A stretch of DNA of 64,000 nt. Source: Acetobacter okinawensis (GTDB taxonomy: Bacteria; Pseudomonadota; Alphaproteobacteria; Acetobacterales; Acetobacteraceae). A model generated the notes under the pieces. The model worked only from the letters and a program-made list of their open reading frames with translations. It did no database searches and was not told the origin of the DNA. Below, one piece after another: positions 1 to 9,228 of this stretch. The position numbers and the translations under genes were made by a program. Each line of letters opens with the position of its first letter. Position 1 is the first letter of the stretch. The stretch is from the NCBI RefSeq assembly GCF_002153655.1, contig NZ_JOPJ01000006.1, positions 372,001 to 436,000 on the forward strand, in the 5' to 3' direction.

Positions 1-1331
1 CTGACGCGGAAATGCACGCCATCCAGACTAGTGGGAACTGCATTCGTAACGTCACATCCGACCAGTTTGCCGGTGCAGCGCGTGACGAGGTGCTGGACCC
101 GCGTGTGCATGCTGAAATCCTGCGCCAGTGGTCCACGCTGCATCCGGAATTTACGTTTTTGCCGCGTAAATTCAAAATCGCTATTTCCGGCAGTGCGCAG
201 GACCGCGTTGCAGCCCGTTTTCATGATATCGGGTTGCTGGCCCGCAAGGGTGACAACGGGCGCGCAGTGTTTGAGGTCTATGTGGGCGGCGGTCTGGGGC
301 GTACCCCGGTTATTGGCGTAAAGCTGCGCAATGACCTGCCCGAGGAGGACCTGATCGCGTATCTGGAGGCCGTGCTGCGTGTATATAACGCGTATGGTCG
401 GCGCGATAATATTTACAAGGCCCGGATTAAAATCCTTGTGCAGGCGCTGGGGCTGGATGCGTTCAGGGATGAAGTCAACGCCGAGTTCATGGCCATGGAC
501 CGCAGCCGTTACCGCCTGCAACCCGAGGTGGTGGAGGCTATTCGCGCGCGCTTTGCCAGCCCGGTTTTTGAGGATGCATCCACAGCGTCTGCTCAGTTGG
601 CGGAACAGATAAAGGCCGACCCCGATTTTGCCTCGTGGGTTGGCACCAATACACACCCGCATCAGCAGGATGGGTATTGCAGTGTCACCATTTCGTGCAA
701 GCCTGCGGGGGGTATTCCGGGGGATGTCACGTCGGCTCAAATGGACCTTCTGGCCAATCTGGCAGACCAGTACAGCTTTGGTGAACTGCGTATCACACAC
801 CTGCAGAACGTAGTGCTGGGACATGTGCGCAAGGACGGGCTGCTGGCGTTGTGGCAGGTGCTCACAGCCAATGGTCTGGGTACGGCCAATGTCGGCATGA
901 TCACCGACATTATTGCCTGCCCCGGTCTGGATTACTGCGCTCTGGCCAATGCACGCTCGATTCCCATTGCGCAAAAACTCAGCCAGCGTTTTTCCAGTGC
1001 GGCACTCCAGCACGAAATTGGGGCGCTACGCCTGAATATTTCGGGCTGCATCAATGCCTGCGGGCATCATCATGCCGGTCATATCGGCATTCTGGGTGTT
1101 GATAAGCGTGGTGAGGAAGCGTTCCAGATCACACTGGGCGGCAATGCGGGGGAGGATGCCTCCATCGGCCAGATTATTGGCTCCGCCATGTCTGAGGACG
1201 AAACGGTTGATGCCATTGCCAGAATTGTTGATACCTATCTGGTCCAGCGCAAGCCGGGCGAACGCTTTATAGAAACATGCCGTCGCCTAGGCGCCGCGCC
1301 GTTCAAGGATGCAGCTTATGCCACTGCTTGA
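1..1331 (+). CDS. Nitrite/sulfite reductase hemoprotein, 5' truncated by window edge
   Basis: About 440 C-terminal residues of a siroheme/[4Fe-4S] sulfite or nitrite reductase are present. The frame is open to the window edge, and an ATG at position 12 lies inside the conserved IQTSGNCIRNV segment, so it is not the true start. The cluster and siroheme ligand cysteines are visible as CPGLDYC (CX5C, near base 920) and CINAC (CX3C, near base 1050). The family reduces sulfite to sulfide, or nitrite to ammonia, with six electrons in the cytoplasm. The family is usually about 550 residues, so roughly the first fifth is missing. The last codons overlap the DUF934 gene. Assimilatory sulfite reductase is favoured because DUF934 genes normally travel with sulfate assimilation, but the sequence alone does not exclude a nitrite substrate. 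Confidence 0.9.
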   Translation, partial: DAEMHAIQTSGNCIRNVTSDQFAGAARDEVLDPRVHAEILRQWSTLHPEFTFLPRKFKIAISGSAQDRVAARFHDIGLLARKGDNGRAVFEVYVGGGLGRTPVIGVKLRNDLPEEDLIAYLEAVLRVYNAYGRRDNIYKARIKILVQALGLDAFRDEVNAEFMAMDRSRYRLQPEVVEAIRARFASPVFEDASTASAQLAEQIKADPDFASWVGTNTHPHQQDGYCSVTISCKPAGGIPGDVTSAQMDLLANLADQYSFGELRITHLQNVVLGHVRKDGLLALWQVLTANGLGTANVGMITDIIACPGLDYCALANARSIPIAQKLSQRFSSAALQHEIGALRLNISGCINACGHHHAGHIGILGVDKRGEEAFQITLGGNAGEDASIGQIIGSAMSEDETVDAIARIVDTYLVQRKPGERFIETCRRLGAAPFKDAAYATA

Positions 1332-1809
1332 GAACGCACAGATCATAGAGGATAGCTGGACGTTGGTCCCCGATGACCAGCCCCTGCCTGATGGTGATAT
1401 TCTGGTGCCTCTTTCCCGTCTGGCCGAAGGTCTGGGCCGCAATGGCACGGGGCGTCTGGGTGTTGTGCTCAAGGCAGATGAGCGGGTGGATGCGCTCAGG
1501 GAAGCTCTGCCGCGCCTTGATCTGGTGAGCCTGAGCTTTTCCATTTTCCGTGATGGCAGGGCTTTTACACAGGCGCGCTCCTTACGCGAACATCTGCATT
1601 TTGCGGGTGCCGTGCGTGTTACGGGGCATTTTCTGCCTGATCAGTATGAGTTCCTGCTGCGCTGTGGTGTAACACAGTTTGTTATTCCCGAGCAGAGCGA
1701 TCTGGCTGTCTGGAAAAAAGCGCATGAACTGGTAACCCTTGCGTACCAGCCATCCGTCTTGAACGAACGGCAGGAAGGGTTTGCATTCAGGCGGTTCCTT
1801 TCTCCCTGA
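1309..1809 (+). CDS. DUF934 family protein (sulfite reductase accessory)
   Basis: A 166-residue soluble protein starting inside the last 23 bases of the reductase gene; a second in-frame ATG at 1318 is an equally good start. It looks like the DUF934 family, which in proteobacteria is found next to cysI-like reductases and is annotated only as a possible oxidoreductase or accessory factor. The segment around residues 75-120, with LSFSIFRDGRAFTQARSLRE, is the most family-like part. The overlap suggests translational coupling and use in the same pathway. No catalytic role is established. The usual downstream cysH is absent here; the next gene is kdtA. Confidence 0.8.
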   Translation: MQLMPLLENAQIIEDSWTLVPDDQPLPDGDILVPLSRLAEGLGRNGTGRLGVVLKADERVDALREALPRLDLVSLSFSIFRDGRAFTQARSLREHLHFAGAVRVTGHFLPDQYEFLLRCGVTQFVIPEQSDLAVWKKAHELVTLAYQPSVLNERQEGFAFRRFLSP

Positions 1810-1825
1810 TGGTCTGAAGACGTTT

Positions 1826-3115
1826 ATGGACCAGCCCAAGGCCGTGCGGCGTAACGCCCGTGGAGCATTGCTGCTCCACGGCTGGGCTGTTCTGGGAACA
1901 TGTCTGGCCCCTTTGCTCCCTTTTTATCTGCGCAGGCGGCAGATGCGGGGTAAAGAAATTCCAGCACGTGTGCGGGAAAAAATGGGTTTCCCCTCCCTTC
2001 CCTGTCCATCCGGGCCTCTGCTGTGGTTTCATGCGGCCAGTGTGGGCGAGGTCTTGTCCATTCTCCCTTTGGTGCAGGCCTGCCTGCGGCAAGAGCCTGA
2101 CATAACTGTGCTGGTGACAACGGGTACCGTTACGGCCAGCGCAATTGTGGCGCAGCGTTTTGCACATTCCCGTGTTGTGCATCAGTTCGTGCCACTGGAC
2201 GTGCCACGGTGGTGCCAGCGTTTTCTGGATAGCTGGACCCCGCAGGTTGCCGTTTTCACCGAAAGCGAGTTGTGGCCAACTCTTTTGAGCGCCTGCCATA
2301 CGCGTGACCTGCCCGTGGTGCTGGTGAATGGGCGTATGTCTGCATCTTCTTTTCGGGTGTGGCGCCATATGCCCGGTGTGGCACGGCATATGCTTGGGTG
2401 TTTTGAGTGGGTGTCTGCCCGGAGCAGGGTGGATGCACAACGCTTACGCACGCTGGGGGCGACCATCCAAACGCCTCTGGGGGATCTGAAAACTGCAGCC
2501 CCGCCCCTGCCTGTGCAAGCAGCCGAAATGGCGCATTTGCAGGCTCTTATAGGCGCGCGTCCCGTGTTCGTGGCGGCCTCCACCCATGCGGGGGAAGAAG
2601 CACAGGTTGCTCAGGCCGCGCATCTTGCCCGCCAGACCTGCCCTACTTTGCTGACCATTGTAGTGCCGCGCCACCCTGAGCGTGGCGCAGAGGTCGCCTC
2701 CCTCCTGAATGCCGCACCAAGACGTGCGCTGAATGCCTTGCCCACTGCACAGGATGCTTTTTGGGTGTGCGATACGCTGGGTGAACTCGGGCTTTTTTTC
2801 CGGCTTGCCACCTGTGTTTTTGTGGGCAACAGCCTGCCGGGGTGCCATGGAGGCGGGCATAATCCGTTTGAGCCTGCACGTCTTGGCTGCGCCATGGCTA
2901 CGGGGCCGCTGATCCATAATTTTGAGGAGGCGTTTCAGGCTCTTCATGGTTGTGTGCAGCAGGTGCAGGACGCGCCTAGCATGGCAGCATGGGTCGAGCA
3001 GATGGTCACACACCCCCGCCACCGGGCAAAATTGGGAGAACTGGCGCAAAAGGTTGCGACTGTAAATGAAGCCCTGCCAGATGATCTGGCAGAGAAAATT
3101 CTGGCGCTTGTTTGA
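1826..3115 (+). CDS. kdtA: 3-deoxy-D-manno-octulosonic acid transferase
   Basis: A 429-residue KDO transferase, which moves KDO from CMP-KDO onto lipid IVA at the inner face of the cytoplasmic membrane. An N-terminal hydrophobic segment precedes the glycosyltransferase N domain, with the typical LLWFHAASVGEV near residue 68 and TGTVTAS near residue 98. The C-terminal nucleotide-binding half holds HGGGHNPFEPA near residue 347, the family signature. An upstream in-frame ATG at 1781 would overlap the DUF934 gene; ATG 1826 matches the normal family N terminus better. The stop overlaps the lpxK start in a TGATG. CMP-KDO supply genes kdsB and kdsA lie elsewhere in the window. Confidence 0.95.
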   Translation: MDQPKAVRRNARGALLLHGWAVLGTCLAPLLPFYLRRRQMRGKEIPARVREKMGFPSLPCPSGPLLWFHAASVGEVLSILPLVQACLRQEPDITVLVTTGTVTASAIVAQRFAHSRVVHQFVPLDVPRWCQRFLDSWTPQVAVFTESELWPTLLSACHTRDLPVVLVNGRMSASSFRVWRHMPGVARHMLGCFEWVSARSRVDAQRLRTLGATIQTPLGDLKTAAPPLPVQAAEMAHLQALIGARPVFVAASTHAGEEAQVAQAAHLARQTCPTLLTIVVPRHPERGAEVASLLNAAPRRALNALPTAQDAFWVCDTLGELGLFFRLATCVFVGNSLPGCHGGGHNPFEPARLGCAMATGPLIHNFEEAFQALHGCVQQVQDAPSMAAWVEQMVTHPRHRAKLGELAQKVATVNEALPDDLAEKILALV

Positions 3116-4098
3116 TGCGGTTGTCTCCACCAGCATTCTGGAGTGACCCTCAGGCTCGGTTATGGCCAGCACTACTGGCGCCGTGCGCGTGGGGTGTTGC
3201 AGCATTCGTGCGCCGTAGAATGCGCCGCGCGGGCTGGCGTGCACCAGTACCAGTGCTGTGTTGTGGCAATATGACGGTAGGGGGCACCGGCAAAACCACG
3301 GTTGTCATTGACCTGGTGCAGCGCCTGAGTGCGCGTGGCCGCAAGCCGCATGTTTTGACCCGTGGTTATGGGGGACATGTGGCGGCTGGTACGCGTGTTG
3401 ATCCCACCTGCCACACCGCGCGGGAGGTGGGTGATGAACCGCTGATGCTGGCCCGGTACTGCCCCGTATGGGTCGGTGGTGATCGGGCCTTAACGGCCCG
3501 TCATGCCGTTAAGGCCGGTGCCGATTGCCTGATTATGGATGACGGCTTCCAAAACCCCTCGTTGGTTAAAACCTTCTCGCTTCTGGTGGTGGATGGCGCC
3601 GTGGGGGGTGGAAACGGATGTGTGCTGCCCGCAGGCCCCCTCAGGGAGCGGGTTGCGGATGCATTGGTTCGGGCCGACACCCTGCTTGTCATTGGGGCAG
3701 ATCAAACTGGTGTTGCAAAACACGTTGGTGCTTTGCCAATTGTATGGGCGGAACTGGAGCAGGTTGATGTACCCCATAAAATCAGGGAGCAGCCCTGTGT
3801 GGCCTTTGCTGGAATAGGTCGGCCGGAAAAATTTTTTAACGGCTTGCGTGCGGCGGGTATTCCTTTGGTGGATGTGCTTTCTTTCCCGGACCATTATGCC
3901 TATAGCTCGCGGGATATGTTGAAGTTGGCTGCACACGCCAGCAATCTGGGTGCGCAGCTTGTAACAACCCCAAAGGACGCCATGCGCTTGCCTGCCAGTT
4001 TTCGTCAGAATGTTGTGGAGGTGGGGGTGCGGCTGGTTTGGCAGGACCCACAGGTGCCAGAGCACTTGCTGGATGTATTTTTGGCGCATAATCCATGA
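3115..4098 (+). CDS. lpxK: Tetraacyldisaccharide 4'-kinase
   Basis: A 327-residue lipid A 4'-kinase that phosphorylates the tetraacyl disaccharide precursor at the inner membrane. The Walker A loop GNMTVGGTGKT sits at about residues 51-61, following an N-terminal hydrophobic stretch as in all LpxK proteins, and the DDGFQN motif falls near residue 143. The reading frame is open from a TTG three bases upstream, but ATG at 3115 overlaps the kdtA stop as TGATG and is the better start. The end overlaps the next gene in ATGA, so kdtA-lpxK-lpxL forms one lipid A operon. Confidence 0.95.
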   Translation: MRLSPPAFWSDPQARLWPALLAPCAWGVAAFVRRRMRRAGWRAPVPVLCCGNMTVGGTGKTTVVIDLVQRLSARGRKPHVLTRGYGGHVAAGTRVDPTCHTAREVGDEPLMLARYCPVWVGGDRALTARHAVKAGADCLIMDDGFQNPSLVKTFSLLVVDGAVGGGNGCVLPAGPLRERVADALVRADTLLVIGADQTGVAKHVGALPIVWAELEQVDVPHKIREQPCVAFAGIGRPEKFFNGLRAAGIPLVDVLSFPDHYAYSSRDMLKLAAHASNLGAQLVTTPKDAMRLPASFRQNVVEVGVRLVWQDPQVPEHLLDVFLAHNP

Positions 4099-5015
4099 AA
4101 AAACGGTTCGTAGCCATAAGGTATCGGCTGGAAGCGCTGCTTGCTGTGTCTTTGGTGCGTGTTCTGGAGCGTCTGCGTCCGGACCAGTCTTCCACGCTGC
4201 TTGGCTCTTTCTGCCGTTTTGTGGGGCCGTATCTCCCGTCTTCGCGGATTGTGCTGCGGAATCTCGAACTGGCCATGCCAGAGCTGGATGCGGCTGCGCG
4301 GGCACGGATTGTGCGGGGTGTATGGGAAAATCTGGGCCGGACCTTAGGCGAATTGCCTCACCTTGCCAGCTTGGAAGAAAACACACCAGCCGGACCGGGG
4401 TTTGAGGTACAGGGGGCAGAATATCTGGCCCAGCAGGCCGCGCGCGGGGGACCCGTTCTGTTTGTCTCCGGTCATATCGGCAACTGGGAAATGCTGCCCC
4501 CGGCGGTGGCACGGCACGGCACACCTTTTGCCTCTTTCTACCGTGCTGCGGGTAATCCTTTGGTGGATACCCTGCTCCGCTCCCTGAGGAACAGGGCTAT
4601 GGGGAGCAATGATGTGCCTCTTTTTGCCAAGGGAGCAAAAGGTGCACGGGGGGCGCTGGCCTATGTGTCCGGTGGCGGTCGCCTTGGCATGTTGGTCGAC
4701 CAGAAGATGAACGATGGTATTGAAGCCACGTTTTTTGGCCGCCCAACCATGACGGCCCCGGCCCTTGCGGCTATGGCCCTGCGCTACCGCTGCCCGGTTA
4801 TTCCCGGTTATGTCGAACGTCTGGGGCCAGCCCGCCTGCGCATTGTCGTTGAAGCGCCTCTGGAGTTGCCAGACACAGGAGACAAAAAGCAGGACCTGCA
4901 ACTGCTGGTGCAGATGGTGAATGACCGCCTTGAAAGCTGGATAAGGCAAAATCCTTCAGCATGGTTATGGCTGCATCGCCGCTGGGCCAAGGAATTGTAC
5001 CGCGCGCAAAAATAG
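4095..5015 (+). CDS. lpxL: Lipid A lauroyl/myristoyl-type acyltransferase
   Basis: A 306-residue LpxL/HtrB-family lysophospholipid acyltransferase, expected to add secondary acyl chains to KDO-lipid A. The catalytic dyad is visible in SGHIGNWE (HX4E) near residue 126, followed by a DQK motif in MLVDQKMNDG, and the C-terminal SWIRQNPSAWLWLHRRW block is diagnostic. An N-terminal hydrophobic helix anchors it to the membrane. The start overlaps the lpxK stop in ATGA, which supports the lipid A role. Which acyl chain it carries cannot be read from sequence, so lpxL is a family-level symbol. Confidence 0.88.
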   Translation: MKKRFVAIRYRLEALLAVSLVRVLERLRPDQSSTLLGSFCRFVGPYLPSSRIVLRNLELAMPELDAAARARIVRGVWENLGRTLGELPHLASLEENTPAGPGFEVQGAEYLAQQAARGGPVLFVSGHIGNWEMLPPAVARHGTPFASFYRAAGNPLVDTLLRSLRNRAMGSNDVPLFAKGAKGARGALAYVSGGGRLGMLVDQKMNDGIEATFFGRPTMTAPALAAMALRYRCPVIPGYVERLGPARLRIVVEAPLELPDTGDKKQDLQLLVQMVNDRLESWIRQNPSAWLWLHRRWAKELYRAQK

Positions 5016-5115
5016 CAGGCATGCGGCATAGGGGCGCATAAAGCGGGTCGCCCTGTGGCGGGCTTGGCAGTAAGGTGCGGCGGACATATTTTCAGAATTT
5101 GGAGCAGCGATTTCC

Positions 5116-5916
5116 ATGCCATCCCTCCCCAGCCCTGCCCTTGCCTACCGACTGGAAGCCGCGCGCGCTGTGGTGCATGATGCAGCCCGGCTGGCCATGT
5201 CCATGCGTCCCCCGCCGGGTGGCCCGCAGGGGGAGTTAAAGTCTGCTCAGGACTGGCTGACAGAGACAGATGGTGCGGTAGAAGCTTTTATTGCACAGCG
5301 TATGCAGGCCCTTTTCCCCGAAGATGGTTTTCAGGGGGAGGAAGGTGGCATCAGCCGCACAGGAAGCCTGCGTTGGGTTGTTGATCCGATTGATGGCACG
5401 TCCAATTATGCCCGCGGTCGGTGCCGGTGGTGCGTGTCCCTCGGCCTGATGGATGGTGATGAACCCGTTGCCGGTGTCATAGACGCTCCCGCGTTGGGTG
5501 AGGTTTATACGGCGCTGCGTGGGTATGGTGCTTTTTTGAATGGTAAGCCCATCAAAGCCTCTCCCATACGTGACCCGGCCCGCTCGATGATTGAAATGGG
5601 CTGGAGTGGGCGTGTTCCCAAACCTGTCTTTATGGAAAAAATGGATGCCATTATGGCGCTTGGCACCATGCCCCGTTCTGGTGGCTGTGGTGCGCTGGCT
5701 CTGGCCGATGTCGCCAGTGGTCGGCTGGATGGGTATATCGAGATTGTCATCAACCTGTGGGATGTCGCAGCAGCCCTGCCTCTTCTGGCGGAAGCTGGAG
5801 CCGTTGTTTCACCCTTCCTGCAAAATGGCGGGTTAACGGGGGGCGCAACCATTCTGGCAGCTAACCCCTATATTGGTCCTGTATTGGCTGAGGCGGTTTC
5901 CATCCCGCTAAAATAA
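5116..5916 (+). CDS. Inositol monophosphatase family phosphatase
   Basis: A 266-residue Mg-dependent phosphatase of the inositol monophosphatase fold. The metal-binding motifs are EEGG near residue 75, DPIDGTSNY near residue 93 (the DP-I/L-DGT box) and the C-terminal WDVAAALPLLAEAGA near residue 215 (the WD box). Members act on inositol phosphate, histidinol phosphate, PAP or related compounds, and substrate cannot be fixed from these motifs. A second, distinct paralogue that looks like HisN lies at 19986, so this copy may be a SuhB-like or CysQ-like enzyme. It follows lpxL after 100 bases with no clear terminator. Confidence 0.85.
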   Translation: MPSLPSPALAYRLEAARAVVHDAARLAMSMRPPPGGPQGELKSAQDWLTETDGAVEAFIAQRMQALFPEDGFQGEEGGISRTGSLRWVVDPIDGTSNYARGRCRWCVSLGLMDGDEPVAGVIDAPALGEVYTALRGYGAFLNGKPIKASPIRDPARSMIEMGWSGRVPKPVFMEKMDAIMALGTMPRSGGCGALALADVASGRLDGYIEIVINLWDVAAALPLLAEAGAVVSPFLQNGGLTGGATILAANPYIGPVLAEAVSIPLK

Positions 5917-6006
5917 CAGCATAAGGAATAACAGGCCTTTCTCGTGCCACAAAAGCATGCTTTTTTTATTAACAATAAACATTGGCTCTTCGTGGAGAAA
6001 CCCGGA

Positions 6007-6837
6007 ATGCATTTCTTTAGACGGCTGTCTTCAGTTTCTCTGATCGTGGCGGCGACCATGCTGTCTTCGGGGGTGGTCGTCTGTGCGCAAGCAGCAGACA
6101 GTGCACAATCTACTGTAGATAAAGCTGCCCTGACTGTGCAGGATATTTTTCTGGGCGCAAACGGGCAGAGCGCATTGGTCAACAACCTTGCCAAATCACG
6201 CGCTGTTATGGTCTGCCCCTCCATGTTCCGTATGTCCATCGCATTCGGTGGTGCGCATGGTGAATGCGTTCTTCTGGCCAAGGATGCACGGGGTTCATGG
6301 TCTGACCCTGCGTTTTATAAGCTGAGCGCTGCGTCATTTGGGATTCAACTGGGGGTGCAGAGCTCCCAGATCGTTTTTTTCATTATGACTGATCGTGGCC
6401 TTCAGGCTCTGCTGGATAGTCAGTTCCAGTTCGGCTCCAATGCCGGGGCGTCGTTTGCCAATATGAGTTCGGCAGTAGCCAGTAGTAATGCCGGGGCGAG
6501 TAATACGGATATTCTGGTTGCCCAGAAGTCTCAGGGTGTGTTTGCCGGTGCTTCGCTAGGAGGCAGCAAGCTGACCGTCAACAGTGACCAGAACCGTGCC
6601 TACTACAAACAGAGCGTTGGTCCCGAAGATATTGTCGTGAGTATGCGGGTCAATAACCCGGATGCGGACCCGTTGCGTAGCGTGCTCATGCGCTATGCAC
6701 GTATGGCGCAGACCACATCGGGTACGGCGGCATCTTCAGGGACTGCCAATACCAGCAATGCGGTAAATGATAGCGACAGCACAGGGGCTACAGCCCCGAG
6801 TGGTGGTATTCAGCAGGAGAGCCTGTCCCCGCGCTAA
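6007..6837 (+). CDS. Secreted SYLF (YSC84-type) lipid-binding domain protein
   Basis: A 276-residue protein with a signal peptide (about residues 1-29, cleavage after AQA) followed by a SYLF/YSC84 domain, known from other members to bind phosphoinositides or membranes. The domain runs from about residue 40 to 220 and contains the typical KSRAVMVCPSMFR and QIVFFIMTDRGLQALL segments. A short SNAGAS motif occurs twice near residues 142 and 158, and the last 40 residues are Ser/Thr/Ala-rich and probably unstructured. An upstream GTG at 5944 is in frame, but ATG 6007 has a GGAGAAA site and gives a proper signal peptide. Bacterial function is poorly known. A strong terminator follows. Confidence 0.82.
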   Translation: MHFFRRLSSVSLIVAATMLSSGVVVCAQAADSAQSTVDKAALTVQDIFLGANGQSALVNNLAKSRAVMVCPSMFRMSIAFGGAHGECVLLAKDARGSWSDPAFYKLSAASFGIQLGVQSSQIVFFIMTDRGLQALLDSQFQFGSNAGASFANMSSAVASSNAGASNTDILVAQKSQGVFAGASLGGSKLTVNSDQNRAYYKQSVGPEDIVVSMRVNNPDADPLRSVLMRYARMAQTTSGTAASSGTANTSNAVNDSDSTGATAPSGGIQQESLSPR

Positions 6838-6860
6838 GAGGATTTCCCGCTTCTTTTTAT

Positions 6861-6904
6861 AAGCCAGCCTGCTACTGCCAGATGGCGTTAGCGGCTGGCT
6901 TTTT
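6861..6904 (+). terminator. Rho-independent terminator of the SYLF gene
   Basis: A 9-bp perfect outer stem (AAGCCAGCC with GGCTGGCTT) encloses an inner helix (GCTA with TAGC, then GCC with GGC) and is followed by TTTTTG. It terminates the plus-strand transcript. Its right arm lies within the last codons and 3' end of mltG on the other strand, so terminator and coding sequence share bases. There is no T-run in the minus direction. Confidence 0.85.
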
Positions 6905-7922
6905 GTTTGCGTAGCAGTCCAACATTATGGTTGTGGTCTGCCAGTGTGGTTGCAAAGTTATGGCCACCAGTGCCGCTGGCGACAAAATAGAGCATGTCCC
7001 CTTTTGCGGGGTGTGCTGCCGCGAGTAAGGCAGCCTGCCCCGGTGAACAAATTGGCCCCGGCGGCAATCCGGCGTTCAAATACGTATTGTATGCGCTAGG
7101 TGTTTGAAGGTCCGCATGGGTCAATGCCCTGTCCAAAGTAAGCCTGCCCTGCGTGAGTGCGTAAATGACCGTTGGGTCGGTTTGTAAACGCATGTTTTTT
7201 TGCAGACGATTGTAAAAAACGCGTGCAATCAGTGGGCGCTCATCAGGCTGTGCAGTTTCTTTTTCCACAACTGATGCCATGGTGAGCAGGTCCTGCGGGC
7301 TGGTTAGGGGCAGGTCATTGTCGCGTTCTGTCCATATCTCTTTGAGGGTCTGCGCCATGGCAGCTTGCATATGGGCAAGCAATTCCTTGCGGGAACTGTT
7401 CCGTATGTAGGTATAGGTCTGGGGCAGCGTGCTACCTTCAGCAGGCAGTGGGGTCTCCCCGGTTAGTAAAGGGGTGGCTGCTAATAGGGCCTGAACCTGC
7501 CAGGCTGTCATGCCTTCGGGAATGGTGATCTTGTGTTGCACGGGCTTTCCGTGCCGCAATATCCATAATGTCTGTTTAATGGAGACATGGGCAGGAAAAT
7601 GCAGTTCCGCCGCATGGATTTGCCCGTCCTGACGAGTCAGGGCAAGAGCGCTTAAAAATATTTGTGTATTCCACCAGCCGGGTAGCACAACACCTGCATT
7701 TTGCAATGCGTCCAAAGTGGAGGTGTAGCTCCCGTGCGGGACTACAATATCCTGATCAGTGGATAAGGGGCCGGGCTGGAGGTAGCTTTGCCAGCCCATA
7801 AAGGCGGTTAGCCCTGCACCGGCAAGAAGGATAAAAATCCCGCCCCCTGACCACTTGAGAAAACGGTTAAGTTTGCTGTGGTCTGAGGAGGCAGGGGGCT
7901 GTTTTTTGCGTTTAGACGCCAC
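6888..7922 (-). CDS. mltG: Endolytic transglycosylase MltG
   Basis: A 344-residue YceG/MltG protein, a membrane-bound murein lyase thought to release growing glycan strands. A basic N terminus precedes one membrane helix (about residues 22-46), then a LysM-like region and the YceG domain with the catalytic glutamate in MASVVEKET near residue 217 and the conserved RVFYNRL. The start is a GTG whose codon overlaps the fabF 3' end by 11 bases; no Shine-Dalgarno is visible, suggesting coupling to fabF translation. MltG next to fabF is a common arrangement in alphaproteobacteria. Confidence 0.93.
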   Translation of the reverse strand: MASKRKKQPPASSDHSKLNRFLKWSGGGIFILLAGAGLTAFMGWQSYLQPGPLSTDQDIVVPHGSYTSTLDALQNAGVVLPGWWNTQIFLSALALTRQDGQIHAAELHFPAHVSIKQTLWILRHGKPVQHKITIPEGMTAWQVQALLAATPLLTGETPLPAEGSTLPQTYTYIRNSSRKELLAHMQAAMAQTLKEIWTERDNDLPLTSPQDLLTMASVVEKETAQPDERPLIARVFYNRLQKNMRLQTDPTVIYALTQGRLTLDRALTHADLQTPSAYNTYLNAGLPPGPICSPGQAALLAAAHPAKGDMLYFVASGTGGHNFATTLADHNHNVGLLRKQKASR

Positions 7923-9180
7923 GCACGATCAGGCTGGCGTTGGTACCACCAAAGCCGAAGCTGTTGGACAGCGCAACATTGATCGGACGCTGCTGTGCCG
8001 TGTGTGCCACGCGGTCAATCACACTCTCACGGGACGGGTTGTCCAGATTAAGCGTTGGCGGCGCCACATTATCCCGGATGGCAAGGATGGAGAAGATGGC
8101 TTCCACCGCGCCCGCAGCCCCAAGCAGATGACCGGTTGCGGATTTGGTGGAGGACATGGCCAGCTTTTTGGCGTCATCACCAAAAAGCCGTTCCACAGCT
8201 TCAAGCTCCAGATCGTCGGCCATGGTGGATGTGCCGTGGGCATTGACATAGTTAATGTCAGCCGTTGTCAGGCCCGCACTTTGCAGTGCGGAGCGCATGG
8301 CACGGTAAGCACCATAGTGGCCTTCGGAGGGGGCGGTAATATGGTAGGCATCGCCAGACATGCCATAACCAATAATTTCGCCATAGATTTTGGCGCCGCG
8401 CGCTTTGGCGTGTTCGTATTCCTCGAGCACGACAATGCCGGAGCCTTCCCCCATGACAAAACCATCACGGTCCTTGTCCCATGGGCGGGAAGCCTGCTGC
8501 GGCGTGGCGTTAAAACCGGTGGAAAGCGCACGTGCCGAGCAGAAACCAGCAATACCCAGCGGGCATACGGTTGCTTCTGCCCCACCAGCGACCATGACGT
8601 CGGCATCACCAAACATAATCAGGCGTGCGGCATCGCCAATGGCGTGAACGCCGGTTGCGCAGGCGGTTACAACCGAATGGTTGGGCCCCTGAAAACCGTA
8701 TTTGATGGAGACATGCCCAGATACAAGATTGATCAGGGCGGAAGGAATGAAAAAGGGCGACAGCCGCTTTGCACGTCCTTCATGCACCGTAATGGAGGCG
8801 TCATATATGGTCTGAAGGCCACCAATGCCCGAACCGATCATAACGCCGGTACGGCATTTTTCTTCCTCGGTCTGGGGCTTCCAGCCGGAGTCCTCGACAG
8901 CTTCAGTTGCTGCCACCAGACCCATATGGATAAAGCGGTCCATCTTGCGCTGGTCTTTGGTTGGCACCCACTCGGAGAGTGTGAGCTTACCTTCCTCGCG
9001 CGGTCCCTCAGGGACTTCCCCCGCGACCTGCGCCGGGAGGTCACTCGCATCGAACTGCGAGATTTTGCCAATCCCGTTCTCGCCTGCGATCAGACGTGAC
9101 CATACGTTTTCGACACCGAGGCCGAGAGGCCCGACGATGCCCATGCCGGTGACGACAACGCGTCTCCGTCCAGAATTCAT
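7912..9180 (-). CDS. fabF: Beta-ketoacyl-ACP synthase II
   Basis: A 422-residue condensing enzyme that elongates acyl-ACP with malonyl-ACP. The Cys-His-His triad is visible in VTACATGVHAIG, NAHGTSTMADD and SATGHLLGAAGAVEA, plus the Gly-rich FGFGGTNAS at the end. The chosen ATG gives MNSGRRRVVVTGMG, matching the family start. An upstream ATG at 9222 is in frame, but its ribosome site would be buried in the hairpin at 9229-9252. Upstream on the same strand is acpP, downstream mltG. Confidence 0.95.
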   Translation of the reverse strand: MNSGRRRVVVTGMGIVGPLGLGVENVWSRLIAGENGIGKISQFDASDLPAQVAGEVPEGPREEGKLTLSEWVPTKDQRKMDRFIHMGLVAATEAVEDSGWKPQTEEEKCRTGVMIGSGIGGLQTIYDASITVHEGRAKRLSPFFIPSALINLVSGHVSIKYGFQGPNHSVVTACATGVHAIGDAARLIMFGDADVMVAGGAEATVCPLGIAGFCSARALSTGFNATPQQASRPWDKDRDGFVMGEGSGIVVLEEYEHAKARGAKIYGEIIGYGMSGDAYHITAPSEGHYGAYRAMRSALQSAGLTTADINYVNAHGTSTMADDLELEAVERLFGDDAKKLAMSSTKSATGHLLGAAGAVEAIFSILAIRDNVAPPTLNLDNPSRESVIDRVAHTAQQRPINVALSNSFGFGGTNASLIVRGV

Positions 9181-9228
9181 TCCGGCCGAAAGCAACAAAC
9201 CAGCCCGCTCCCCATTCGACACATATCT

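Noticed and set aside
7855-9099. 414-codon open frame on the plus strand across fabF
   Set aside because: It is a mirror of fabF codon bias: no ribosome site, no recognisable protein and full overlap with a certain gene.
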